DNA from: JBAPRR01 sp049281195
Lineage (GTDB): Bacteria; Actinomycetota; Acidimicrobiia; Acidimicrobiales; CAVXTF01
Assembly (NCBI GenBank): GCA_049281195.1
Contig: JBAPRR010000383.1
Location: forward strand, 1 to 39,773
Reading direction: 5' to 3'
DNA length: 39,773 nucleotides
The position numbers and the translations under genes were made by a program. The notes beneath the pieces are model-generated. The model made no database searches. It was not told the DNA's origin and saw only the letters and a program-made list of their open reading frames with translations. Shown here one piece after another: positions 15,633 through 23,879 of the stretch (positions are counted from its first letter, which is position 1; the number at the start of each line of letters is the position of its first letter).

Positions 15633-15655
15633 AGAACGCGTTTCAGTTGCGTTCT
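15633..15655. promoter_or_regulatory. Inverted repeat, candidate operator in a divergent promoter
   Basis: AGAACGC (15633-15639) and GCGTTCT (15649-15655) are perfect inverted repeats with a nine-base spacer. They lie between the divergent starts at 15607 (-) and 15704 (+). The left arm overlaps AACGCGTT, itself a short palindrome. It is unrelated to the TGAC-N6-GTCA sites, so this promoter pair may answer to another regulator. Confidence 0.5.
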
Positions 15656-15703
15656 CGTGTTCGCGGCGATGGCCAGCTACAGGCCAGGGGGTCGGAGCAT
15701 CCG

Positions 15704-17242
15704 ATGGCAATAGAAGAAGCAGAAGCACCACAAGCAGAAGCACGACAGGCGGAAGCACAAGACGCCAGAGCCACAGCACCGGAGCCGATCGACATCGGCC
15801 TGGTCATAGACGGCGCCGAGGTACCGGGCGAGGAGGGGACATACGAGGTCACCAACCCCGTCCGTCCCGACGAGGTCGTCCTGAATGCTCCGAAGGCCTC
15901 GATGCGACAGCTCGACGAGGCGGTCAAGGCGGCGCGGCGGGCCCAGCCCGCGTGGGCGGCCCTGAGCCTGGACGAACGTGCCGCGATCATGAGCGAAGCG
16001 GCGGCCAAGGCACAGAAGATCGCAGATCCCGAAGAGACCGCCCGTCTGCTGACCCGGGAGCACGGGAAGGTCCTGTTCGAAGCCATGTTCGACGCCGGCA
16101 CTCCAGGGGGCATGGTCGATGCGTTCTGCGGACTGACGCGGACGGCGCTCGGTCCAGAGCAATTCGACGGCGGGCGCGGCGGTCGGACAGAGGTGCGTCA
16201 CGAGCCCTATGGAGTGGTGGCCGCGATCCTTCCGTTCAACTGGCCCGTCGCCGTACTCGGCAACAAGGCGGTGCCGGCTCTGCTCACGGGTAATGCGGTC
16301 GTGGCCAAGGCGCCCCCGACCTGCCCAGGTGCGGTGCTCAAATGGTCGGCGGCGTTCGCGGCCAACCTGCCGAGAGGCATTTTCAGTGTCCTCGCCAGTC
16401 CCGAAGCGGCTCTGGGTGAGGCGCTGGTCACCCATCCTGGCGTCGACATGGTGTCTTTCACCGGCGGTGTGACGACCGGGCAGGCCGTCATGCGCGCCGC
16501 GTCGGGTGCCGTTCGCCCGGTGGTGCTCGAGCTAGGAGGCAACGACCCGGCGATCATCGCCAGCGACGTCGAAGTGACCGAGGCGCTCGTCAAACGGATC
16601 CTCGATGCGACATTCGTGACGAGCGGCCAGGTGTGCATGGCGATCAAGCGGCTGTACGTGCCCGACGAAAAAGTCGCGACGTTCGTCGAAGCTCTGAGCG
16701 CCGAGCTTTCTAAAGCCATAGTCGGTGACGGGCTCGAGTCCGAGGTCACCATGGGGCCTGTTCATCATCGGGCCGGCCAAGATTTCGTCGAGAGCCTCAT
16801 TGCCGAAGCCACCTCCGCTGGCGTCCGCGTCCACCGTCCGGCGACGGTCAGAACCGAAGACGCGAGCGCCGGTGGATACATCGTTTCTCCCGCCATAATC
16901 GAGAATCCCGGTCCGGACCTACGGATCGTGCGCGAGGAACAGTTCGCACCGGCTCTCCCGGTGATCGGCTATTCAGAGCTCGAGGAAGCCGTGGGCGCGG
17001 CCAACGACACTAGCTACGGACTGTGCGCGTCGATCTGGACGAACGACGAAGGGGTCGCATCCTTGGTCGCCGGCCGGCTCGAAGCGGGCACCGTTTTCAT
17101 CAACCAGCACGGCATGAGCGCGATCGACTACCGGGCGCCCATGGGCGGCTGGAAGCACTCCGGCTACGGCCTCGAGCTCGGCGTCGAGGGCATGCAGGCA
17201 TTCACCCGCCCACGCGTCACCATTTCGACCTCTCTCGGCTGA
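15704..17242 (+). CDS. Aldehyde dehydrogenase (NAD(P)+-dependent)
   Basis: A 512-residue ALDH superfamily enzyme oxidising an aldehyde to its acid. The frame opens upstream, but ATG 15704 is chosen because GGAG sits six bases before it. The first 30 residues are an Ala/Glu/Gln-rich tail made of repeated GAAGCA-type codons. The catalytic glutamate is in VLELGGNDP, and the nucleophile Cys is in TSGQVCMAIKRLYV. PFNWPVAVLGNKAVPALLTGNAVVAKAPP is the cofactor-binding region. It begins a + unit with a D-aminoacylase-like protein, an alcohol dehydrogenase and a lipoate-ligase-like protein. Paired with the alcohol dehydrogenase it could carry an alcohol through aldehyde to acid. Confidence 0.9.
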   Translation: MAIEEAEAPQAEARQAEAQDARATAPEPIDIGLVIDGAEVPGEEGTYEVTNPVRPDEVVLNAPKASMRQLDEAVKAARRAQPAWAALSLDERAAIMSEAAAKAQKIADPEETARLLTREHGKVLFEAMFDAGTPGGMVDAFCGLTRTALGPEQFDGGRGGRTEVRHEPYGVVAAILPFNWPVAVLGNKAVPALLTGNAVVAKAPPTCPGAVLKWSAAFAANLPRGIFSVLASPEAALGEALVTHPGVDMVSFTGGVTTGQAVMRAASGAVRPVVLELGGNDPAIIASDVEVTEALVKRILDATFVTSGQVCMAIKRLYVPDEKVATFVEALSAELSKAIVGDGLESEVTMGPVHHRAGQDFVESLIAEATSAGVRVHRPATVRTEDASAGGYIVSPAIIENPGPDLRIVREEQFAPALPVIGYSELEEAVGAANDTSYGLCASIWTNDEGVASLVAGRLEAGTVFINQHGMSAIDYRAPMGGWKHSGYGLELGVEGMQAFTRPRVTISTSLG

Positions 17243-17309
17243 ACCGACCCACTGCTTCATCGCGATCTTCTTGATAGCGATCTGGCCCCTCGACACAGGA
17301 GGTGTTCAA

Positions 17310-19052
17310 GTGCTCGACGTCTTGATCAAAGGAGGGACGGTTGCCGACGGCACCGGTGCTCCGGCACGTCGGTGCGACGTGGGCGTGCGCGACGGACGCA
17401 TTGCCGTAGTCGCCGAGCCCGGTTCCATCGACGAGCCCGCAACACGCCAGGTCGACGCCGACGGACTCATCGTCATGCCGGGCTTCGTCGATCTGCACAC
17501 CCACTACGACGCTCAACTGTTCTGGGACCCCACTGCGAGCCCGTCACCGCTTCACGGGGTGACCACCGTGATCGGGGGGAACTGCGGCTTCTCGCTGGCG
17601 CCGGCCGGTGAGGAGCACGCCGACTACCTGACACGGATGATGGCGAGAGTCGAAGGTATGCCTCTCGCCGCTTTGCAGAAAGGCCTCGACTGGAAGTGGG
17701 GATCGTTCGGCGAATGGCTCGAGCGCCTCGACGGGAATGTCGGTGTCAATGCCGGGTTTCTGGTGGGTCACTCAGCGCTTCGCCGGGTGGTGATGGGTGA
17801 CGCCGCGGTCGGAAGCATCGCCAACGCGGCGCAACGCGACACCATGGTCGCCCTCGCCCACCAGGCCATGGAGCAGGGAGCCTTCGGGTTCTCCACGTCT
17901 CAGGCCCACACCCACCATGACGGTGCCGGTGACCCGGTTCCCTCCCGCCATGCCGACCGGGCTGAGCTCGAGGCGCTGTGCGCGGCGGTAAAGGACCACT
18001 CGGGTACGACCCTCGAGATCATTGTTCCCGGATGTCTCAACGGCTTCTCCGATGACGAGGTGGAGCTGATGGGGACGCTTTCACTTCTCGCCGGCCGACC
18101 GGCCAACTGGAACGTCCTCGGGGTGTCGGCGATGTCGCCCGATCGCACCGAGCACCAGCTCCAGGCCTCCGACACAGTTGGTGACCGCGGCGGCAGGCTG
18201 GTCGCGCTGACCCTTCCCCACACCATGTCGATCCGGTTGTCGTTCGAGACCGGAGCGATCCTCGACGGACTGCCGGGTTGGCGCGAGATCTTCGGGTACG
18301 GCCCCGCTGAGCGCATCAAGGCGCTGAGTGATCCGGACGTCCGCCGGCGGTTGAAAGAAGGCGCCGCCTCGAAGGAAGCCGGCATCCTCGGAGCGCTGGC
18401 GAACTGGCACAGGCTCGAATTCCTCGAGACATTCGCTCCCGAGAATGCTCAGTACGAGGGGATGACGGTCGGAGCGGTGGCCAAGGAGACCGGCAAAGAA
18501 CCGTTCGACGCCATGCTCGACGTCGTCGTGGCCGACGGGCTCAGAACGGGACTGAAACCGCCGATCCCCGAATCCGAAGAGGATTGGGTTGCGCGGGCAG
18601 GTGTGTGGCGCGACCCCCGTGCTGTCGTCGGCGGATCCGACGCCGGCGCGCACCTCGACGTCATGTGCGGTGCGATCTACTCGACGTCACTTCTTGGTGA
18701 CGGGGTCCGCAAGCGTGGGCTTGTGTCATGGGAGGAGGCGGCGCAGATGCTCTCTTCGGTGCCGGCAGCTCTTTACGGACTTCGCGACCGGGGGATCATC
18801 GGTGAAGGCAACTGGGCGGACCTCGTTCTGTTTGATCCCGGCACCGTGGGTCACGGCCCCGAGAAGACGCGCGACGATCTTCCGGGCGGCGCCAGTCGCC
18901 TGTACGCAGGCGCCGACGGGATCGAGCACGTCTTCGTGAACGGGACCGAGGTGGTGACCGGAGGCGATCTGACCGGATCTCTTCCGGGCAAGGTTCTCCG
19001 GTCGGGGCGCGACTCGGACACGGTCAGGGTTCCGGGAGCGGCCGCAGCGTGA
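17310..19052 (+). CDS. N-acyl-D-amino-acid deacylase-like amidohydrolase
   Basis: A 580-residue Amidohydrolase_3 protein of the D-aminoacylase group. The start is the GTG at 17310, five bases after a perfect AGGAGGTG site. Metal-binding motifs are seen in GFVDLHTHYDAQLFWDP (HxH), GVTTVIGGNCGFSLAP, VGHSALRR, FSTSQAHTHHDG, and the late metal Asp in GGSDAGAHLDVM. A small composite beta domain frames the barrel (LIKGGTVADGTG at the start; GNWADLVLFDP near the end). The family hydrolyses N-acyl-D-amino acids and related cyclic or acyl amides. It shares a GTGA overlap with the following alcohol dehydrogenase. The natural substrate cannot be read from the sequence. Confidence 0.85.
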   Translation: MLDVLIKGGTVADGTGAPARRCDVGVRDGRIAVVAEPGSIDEPATRQVDADGLIVMPGFVDLHTHYDAQLFWDPTASPSPLHGVTTVIGGNCGFSLAPAGEEHADYLTRMMARVEGMPLAALQKGLDWKWGSFGEWLERLDGNVGVNAGFLVGHSALRRVVMGDAAVGSIANAAQRDTMVALAHQAMEQGAFGFSTSQAHTHHDGAGDPVPSRHADRAELEALCAAVKDHSGTTLEIIVPGCLNGFSDDEVELMGTLSLLAGRPANWNVLGVSAMSPDRTEHQLQASDTVGDRGGRLVALTLPHTMSIRLSFETGAILDGLPGWREIFGYGPAERIKALSDPDVRRRLKEGAASKEAGILGALANWHRLEFLETFAPENAQYEGMTVGAVAKETGKEPFDAMLDVVVADGLRTGLKPPIPESEEDWVARAGVWRDPRAVVGGSDAGAHLDVMCGAIYSTSLLGDGVRKRGLVSWEEAAQMLSSVPAALYGLRDRGIIGEGNWADLVLFDPGTVGHGPEKTRDDLPGGASRLYAGADGIEHVFVNGTEVVTGGDLTGSLPGKVLRSGRDSDTVRVPGAAAA

Positions 19053-20176
19053 GCGAAGTCTCGACAAACAGCTCCACTTCCAGAGGTCTCACCGCAACCG
19101 CGGCGGTTCTACCCGGCCTCGGGGAGAAGTTGCAGATCCGCGAGATCACTCTCTTCGATCCCGAGCCCGATCAGGTCGTGGTTCGTCTGGTGGCGAGCGG
19201 CATATGTCACTCCGACCTGTCCGTCATCCGTGGCACATTCCCGTTCTTTTTCCCGACTGTGCTCGGGCACGAAGGGTCGGGGATCGTCGAGTCGGTCGGC
19301 GAGTCGGTGAGTCGGGTCAAACAAGGTGACCACGTGGTCCTGACCTGGATGCCACCGTGCCGCCACTGCGCAGCGTGCCTGGCGGGCCAGACCGTTCTTT
19401 GCGATGTCGGCCTCGGAAAGGCCATCTCCAGTCCTTATGCGACGCTCGACGGGGTAGCCATAATCCGCGGGTTGGGAGTGGCCGGGTTCGCCACTCACAC
19501 CATGGTCGACGAGGCAAGCGTGATCCCCATCCCGAAAGACGCCGACATGGAGCTCGCCGCCCTGATCGGGTGCGCTCTTTCGACAGGGTTGGGAGCTGTT
19601 TTCAACACCGCTCACGTAGCGCCCGGATCGTCTGTCGCCGTTGTGGGATCGGGTGGCGTGGGGTTGTCGGTCATACAGGGGGCCAGGATCGCGGGCGCTT
19701 CGAAGATCATCGCGGTCGACAAGCTCGCCCCCAAGCTGGAACTCGCAAAAACCATGGGCGCCACAGACGCGGTTAACGCATCCGAGGTGGAGCCGGTTGC
19801 TGCGGTCAAGGAGCTGACCAACGGCAGGGGAGCGGACTACACGTTCGAGGTGGTCGGGATCGGAGCCACCATCAAGCAGGCCTATTCGATGGCCAGGCGT
19901 GGAGGCACGGTGGTTCTGGTGGGTGCCGGCGCCGATGACGATCAAGTCAGCTTCACCGCGATGGAGCTGTTCCTAGACGCGAAGACGATGGTGGGCTGCG
20001 TCTACGGCTCAACCGACCCCGATCGCGACTTCCCGATGCTGGTCGACATGATCCAAAGCGGGGCCATCGACGCACGCTCACTCATCACCAAGCGGATCAA
20101 GCTCGAGGACATAAACGACGCGCTCGCCGAGATGGAAGCCGGTGTCGGCGCAAGAAGCGTGGTGGTCTACGAATGA
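19049..20176 (+). CDS. Zinc-dependent alcohol dehydrogenase (MDR)
   Basis: A 375-residue medium-chain dehydrogenase. The catalytic Zn ligands are C53 (GICHSD), H74/E75 (LGHEGSG) and C175 (IGCALSTG). The structural Zn is held by C104, C107, C110 and C118, and the first position lacks the usual CG pair (PPCRHCAAC). The Rossmann motif GSGGVGLSV is near 207, with D at the end of beta2 indicating NAD. It belongs to the class III-like group found in actinobacteria. The GTG start overlaps the previous stop as GTGA, and its own stop overlaps the next ATG as ATGA, so three genes are translationally chained. It probably oxidises a primary alcohol ahead of the aldehyde dehydrogenase. Confidence 0.88.
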   Translation: MSEVSTNSSTSRGLTATAAVLPGLGEKLQIREITLFDPEPDQVVVRLVASGICHSDLSVIRGTFPFFFPTVLGHEGSGIVESVGESVSRVKQGDHVVLTWMPPCRHCAACLAGQTVLCDVGLGKAISSPYATLDGVAIIRGLGVAGFATHTMVDEASVIPIPKDADMELAALIGCALSTGLGAVFNTAHVAPGSSVAVVGSGGVGLSVIQGARIAGASKIIAVDKLAPKLELAKTMGATDAVNASEVEPVAAVKELTNGRGADYTFEVVGIGATIKQAYSMARRGGTVVLVGAGADDDQVSFTAMELFLDAKTMVGCVYGSTDPDRDFPMLVDMIQSGAIDARSLITKRIKLEDINDALAEMEAGVGARSVVVYE

Positions 20177-21360
20177 CTGATTCCGCGGTCTCCTCCTCCC
20201 CCCCGACCTCCGCGGCCGCAACCTCCGCCCCCAGCCCGTCCGCCCTCAGCCCCTCCGCCCCGTGGCGCTACCTCGACCTCGGAGCCATTGACGCCTTCGA
20301 GTCGAACGCCCAACTCCCTGTCGTCGTACGTGATGTCGCCACTACCGGGCGTGGCGCAGTCACCACGAGCGTCTGGGGCAAGACGCATCTGAACGTCGGC
20401 TGGTTCGACGACGTCGACGCCACGTTGGATCTCGAAGCTGCGGCCGCCAAGGGCGTCCAGGTGATCCGGCGCCCCTTCTATGGCGGTGGCACTGCTTTCT
20501 ACGGTGAGGGCTGCGCGGCCACTTGGGCCTTTCTGATTCCCAAGCCGGCTGCCGATGCCGTGGGCGAGTCTCTGGACGATCGTCTGGAGCGTTACCAGCC
20601 GGTCGTACTCGACTTCTTGTCTCGTCTCGGGCTGGGTGACGTTCAGTTCGAGGGGTCGAGTGACCTGCGGATCAACGGGAGGAAGCTCGGCGCGCTGACC
20701 GCGCAGGACATCGTCGCCGTCGATTGTGTCGGCGGGTTCATCAACCTGAGCAAGCCGGATCTGGACCTTTACCTGTCGGTAGCGCGGGTCCCTGACGAAA
20801 AGTTCAAGGACAAGGTGGTGAAGGACCTCCGCGAGTACGTCATCACCGCCGAGGAGATTGCGGGGCGTCCTGTCGGCTACACGGATTTCCGCGATGCGGT
20901 TCTCGCCTCGCTCGACTCAGCAGGAATCGATTGGGAACCGGGACCTTTCACCGACCAGGAGAGGGAGCGCCTGTCGCGGGGAGTGGCCAAGGTCGCCTCC
21001 GATGACTGGGTCAGGCGGATATCGAGCGACCGGTTCCGCGAGGCCGCTCCACCCGGGTCAAAGGTCGGGTTCGCCAACCACAAGGGAAGGAAGCTCTGCA
21101 GGGCCGGCGTCGCGATCGATGAAAATGGCCAGGTCGTGGCGGCGATGCTCGCGGGAGATATGCACGTGGGACCACCCGACGTCATCGACCGGGTGGCCGC
21201 TGCGCTGGTAGGAGCAAAGTCAGACGACGACACGGACCTGCGTGCGCGGATCGTTTCGGTGTTCGAAGGATCCGACGTTCACCAGGCCGACGCCATGATG
21301 GGTGTGACCTCCGACGACCTGTTGACCGCGGTCACGAAGGCGGTCGCCTCCGCTCAGTAG
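20173..21360 (+). CDS. Lipoate-protein ligase A-like (BPL/LplA) protein
   Basis: A 395-residue protein with a biotin/lipoate ligase catalytic fold. The substrate loop RRPFYGGGTAFYGEG (R100, G104-106) corresponds to RRxSGGGAVxHD. SDLRINGRKLGALTAQ keeps the catalytic lysine (K171) of the NDxxxxGxKxxGxA motif. The C-terminal region (about 290-350) resembles the accessory domain of two-domain LplA. The first 30 residues are a Ser/Ala/Pro-rich, probably disordered, tail. No lipoyl-domain protein, glycine-cleavage or 2-oxoacid dehydrogenase gene is in the window. It could lipoylate a distant enzyme or act on another carboxylate; the ATGA overlap with the alcohol dehydrogenase is the only clue. Three bases would not separate it from its operon, so co-expression is likely. 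Confidence 0.78.
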   Translation: MTDSAVSSSPPTSAAATSAPSPSALSPSAPWRYLDLGAIDAFESNAQLPVVVRDVATTGRGAVTTSVWGKTHLNVGWFDDVDATLDLEAAAAKGVQVIRRPFYGGGTAFYGEGCAATWAFLIPKPAADAVGESLDDRLERYQPVVLDFLSRLGLGDVQFEGSSDLRINGRKLGALTAQDIVAVDCVGGFINLSKPDLDLYLSVARVPDEKFKDKVVKDLREYVITAEEIAGRPVGYTDFRDAVLASLDSAGIDWEPGPFTDQERERLSRGVAKVASDDWVRRISSDRFREAAPPGSKVGFANHKGRKLCRAGVAIDENGQVVAAMLAGDMHVGPPDVIDRVAAALVGAKSDDDTDLRARIVSVFEGSDVHQADAMMGVTSDDLLTAVTKAVASAQ

Positions 21361-21366
21361 GCCGCT

Positions 21367-22563
21367 TTAGCGCCTCGGCATCTTGATGGCGCGGTCGGCG
21401 ATGATGTTTTTCTGGACCTCGGTCGTGCCTGCGCCGATCGAGGTGTAGCGCTGCCACACGAAGTTGTGTGGCCAGTGCCCCTTGTCGATCGCGTCAGGGC
21501 CGCCTTTGGTAAGCGCGCCGGTAGGACCGAGGACGTCGACGCCGAGCTCGGCGATGGTCTGCGACAGGTAGCTCCACTGCAGTTTGGCCAGTGGAACCTC
21601 GGGCCAGTTCTTCTCGCCCTTCAAGATCTTCGACAGTGCACGGGCGTTGAGCAGGCGGGTCAGTTCCAACTGCGTCCAGAGACGGGCTATCCGCTCACGG
21701 ATCTCCGGGTCCTCCAACGCCGCAGGGTTCTCTTTACGGGCGGTCTCGATCAGATTGTCGAGCTCGATCCGCATCGAGACCGACAGGCCGGCCGTCCCGA
21801 CACGCTCGTTCGCCAACGTGCCCATGGCCACGTCCCATCCGCGGCCTTCTTCGCCCAAGCGGTAAGCGACCGGGACTCGAGCGTTGTCGAACAGAACCTC
21901 GCAGAAGAGCTCGCCCCCCGTGATGTCGCGGATGACGTTGACCTCGATGCCCGGGAGCTCCATGTCCACGATCAGAGCGGTGATGCCCTCGTGCTTCGCG
22001 CCGCGCTCGATGGCGGTCGGGTCGGTGCGAAGAAGGAAAAGCCCCCACTTGGCGAGGTGGGCGGTCGAGATCCAGATCTTTCGGCCGTTCACCACGTACT
22101 CATCGCCGTCTCGGACGGCCAGGGTGCGCAGGTTCGCCAGGTCCGATCCGGCTTGAGGCTCGGTAAATCCCTGACACCAGTGTTCGGTGGCAGAAAGAAT
22201 GCCCGGCAGCCACCTCTGCTGCTGCTCCTCGGTTCCCCAGCGCAGGATCATCGGGCCGATCTGCCACAAGCCGTTGGCGTTGTAGATGCCGGGAGTCTTG
22301 GCCTTGGCCATCTCTTCTGAGTAGACGGTGTTCTGGGAGACCGTCGCCTCGCGCCCCCCCCACGATTTCGGCCAGTTGATCGCGGCCCAATGGCCTTCGT
22401 GCAGTCGGCGCTGCCACGCCTGGCGCCGGGCCATGGTGCGGCGGTCGGCCTGGGTTTCGTCGCCGATCTCCCCTGATTGCTGGAAGTCGGGCAAGTTGTC
22501 GTCCAACCAGGTCCGCAGTTCCGCCCGGAAGGCCTCATCCTCTTCATTCAGTGCGAAGTCCAC
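21367..22563 (-). CDS. Acyl-CoA dehydrogenase, long alpha-type subunit
   Basis: A 398-residue acyl-CoA dehydrogenase with WCQGFTEPQAGSDLANLRT, VNGRKIWISTAHLAKWGLFLLRTDP and the C-terminal SIGAGTTEVQKNIIADRAIKMPRR. The canonical glutamate is Ala, while TLANERVGTAG keeps the helix-G glutamate, as in the other long ACADs here. The GTG at 22563 has an AAGGAG site at good spacing. Its stop is six bases from the convergent stop of the LplA-like gene. It follows the D-2-hydroxyacid dehydrogenase gene by 63 bp and is probably co-transcribed with it. Confidence 0.87.
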   Translation of the reverse strand: MDFALNEEDEAFRAELRTWLDDNLPDFQQSGEIGDETQADRRTMARRQAWQRRLHEGHWAAINWPKSWGGREATVSQNTVYSEEMAKAKTPGIYNANGLWQIGPMILRWGTEEQQQRWLPGILSATEHWCQGFTEPQAGSDLANLRTLAVRDGDEYVVNGRKIWISTAHLAKWGLFLLRTDPTAIERGAKHEGITALIVDMELPGIEVNVIRDITGGELFCEVLFDNARVPVAYRLGEEGRGWDVAMGTLANERVGTAGLSVSMRIELDNLIETARKENPAALEDPEIRERIARLWTQLELTRLLNARALSKILKGEKNWPEVPLAKLQWSYLSQTIAELGVDVLGPTGALTKGGPDAIDKGHWPHNFVWQRYTSIGAGTTEVQKNIIADRAIKMPRR

Positions 22564-22626
22564 CGCGACTCCTTGCCTAGATTTCTGCTCGTTTTGCTTC
22601 GGGCTTGCTCAGCTCCGTGTGTTCAT

Positions 22627-23616
22627 TTAACTCCGGTCCCGCAGGACCTCCGGATTCACGCAGTTCAGCGGAGTCGCGCCAGCCAACAGTCGGATGAGGT
22701 CCTCAGCGATGATTCTCGTGTGGTTGACCTCGGTGTCGAAGGTGGCGCCACCGATGTGCGGTGTCAGGACCACATTGGGCATCGACACGAGCGGGTGATC
22801 GGGGGCCAGCCACTCGCCCTCGAAGTGGTCGAGGCCCGCAGCTGCGACCTTGCCAGACTGCAAGGCGGCCACCAGGGCGTCGGTGTCGTGGAGTTGGGCC
22901 CGCGCCGAGTTCACATAGACCACGCCGTCTTTCATCTCCTCGAACTGCGCGGTACCGATCATCTTGGTCGTGTCGGGATTGACGCCGACGTGCATGGAGA
23001 CGACGTCGGCCCGCTCGAGCAGCTCGTCGAGAGAGAAGGTGGCGTCGGAGGCGAACGGATCGGAGGCGATGACGTTCATTCCGAGACCTTCGAGTCGCCA
23101 CTTGGTGGCCCGTCCGACAGCCCCGAGGCCGATGAGCCCGGCGGTGCGACCTGCGATCTGCCAGGCGCGGAAGCGCTGGTAGGGGATCGTCCCGTCCTTG
23201 TACACATCGCCCTTGCGAACATCGAGATCGGCGGTCACGACGCCACGGGTGGCTGCCAAAAGAAGGGCCACAGTGAGCTCGGCCACGGCGTCGGCGTTTC
23301 GACCGGGAGCACGGATGACCGGGATGCCGGCCTTGGTGGCTGCGTCGACGTCCACGTTCGTGGGGTCGCCGCGGCAACTGCACACGGCGATCAGGTCACG
23401 TTCGAAAACAGGACCTGCGCAGCGGTCGGCCTCGACGATCAACAGATCGGCATTTTCTTCTTCGGCTCTGGCTGCCAGCTGATCGGCGTCGTAGATGCGA
23501 AGCGGCTCGTGATCGATCCAGGGATCGATGACGACGTCGGCCACCTGGCGGAGCAGGTCGAGACCCGGACCCGCTACAGGAGCGGTGATGAGTGCCTTCA
23601 ATCGCCGTCCCGCCAT
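22627..23616 (-). CDS. D-2-hydroxyacid dehydrogenase (SerA/GyaR-like)
   Basis: A 329-residue NAD-dependent D-2-hydroxyacid dehydrogenase. The frame opens at 23826, but homology and a GGAGG site ten bases upstream point to the ATG at 23616. The Rossmann motif GLIGLGAVGRATKWRLEGLG is near residue 145. The catalytic Arg, Glu and His are in VNSARAQLH, AGLDHFEGEW and VLTPHIGGAT. RAPGRNADAVAELTVALLL is typical. It lacks the C-terminal ACT domain of full-length SerA. An upstream in-frame ATG (23694) would add an Arg-rich extension encoded by the GTTCGT-rich repeat. It is divergent from the FGGY kinase, which suggests a shared sugar-acid or hydroxyacid route, and is followed by an ACAD. Confidence 0.87.
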   Translation of the reverse strand: MAGRRLKALITAPVAGPGLDLLRQVADVVIDPWIDHEPLRIYDADQLAARAEEENADLLIVEADRCAGPVFERDLIAVCSCRGDPTNVDVDAATKAGIPVIRAPGRNADAVAELTVALLLAATRGVVTADLDVRKGDVYKDGTIPYQRFRAWQIAGRTAGLIGLGAVGRATKWRLEGLGMNVIASDPFASDATFSLDELLERADVVSMHVGVNPDTTKMIGTAQFEEMKDGVVYVNSARAQLHDTDALVAALQSGKVAAAGLDHFEGEWLAPDHPLVSMPNVVLTPHIGGATFDTEVNHTRIIAEDLIRLLAGATPLNCVNPEVLRDRS

Positions 23617-23875
23617 GTCGATCGATCCTCCAGTTCTCGTTTGTTCGTTCGTGGTCGTTCGTCGTCGTTCTCGTTGTTCTCGTCGTTCATGCATGGTCAG
23701 GTCAGAATGTCCGCACTGCCGACCTGGGGTAAGGACCGTCCTTACCCACTCACAAGACCAGACACTCGTGCGGCGGCTGCGCCTGTTTCGTCCCGGATTC
23801 AGGCGCGGACCGATCAGACACCGCAAGTATCGTCAATAATGACCCGATGATGACGCGCGTGTCAGGTTCGAGACG
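23617..23875. promoter_or_regulatory. Divergent control region with GTTCGT repeats
   Basis: A 259-bp region between the D-2-hydroxyacid dehydrogenase (-) and FGGY kinase (+). From about 23633 to 23690 it consists of irregular GTTCGT, GTCGTT and GTTCTC repeats, which on the - strand give an A/G-rich, unstructured leader before the GGAGG site at about 23630. The right end holds operator S3 and a short ORF (23847-23879). No other gene is supported. Confidence 0.55.
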
Positions 23876-23879
23876 GTGA
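23847..23879 (+). other. Ten-codon leader ORF overlapping S3 and the kinase start
   Basis: ATG at 23847 and 23850 open a ten-codon frame whose TGA (23877-23879) overlaps the kinase GTG (23876) as GTGA. It spans operator S3. If transcription starts upstream of it, it would couple kinase translation to the leader. If transcription starts inside S3, it is not translated at all. Confidence 0.35.
23851..23864 (+). promoter_or_regulatory. TGAC-N6-GTCA operator, site S3
   Basis: TGACGCGCGTGTCA lies 11 bp upstream of the FGGY kinase start. The hexamer GATGAT directly precedes its GACG, in the place of the -10-like hexamer at S1. It matches S1 at all but two positions and is oriented toward the kinase gene. 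Confidence 0.65.

Noticed and set aside
20173..21360. Link of the LplA-like gene to sulfur oxidation (sHdr with lipoyl-binding proteins)
   Set aside because: No Hdr-like or LbpA gene is present; all neighbours are alcohol, aldehyde and acyl-CoA enzymes.
22477..23850. 457-codon + strand frame across the ACAD/D-2-hydroxyacid dehydrogenase pair
   Set aside because: It spans two well-supported - strand genes and their control region and shows no family motif.
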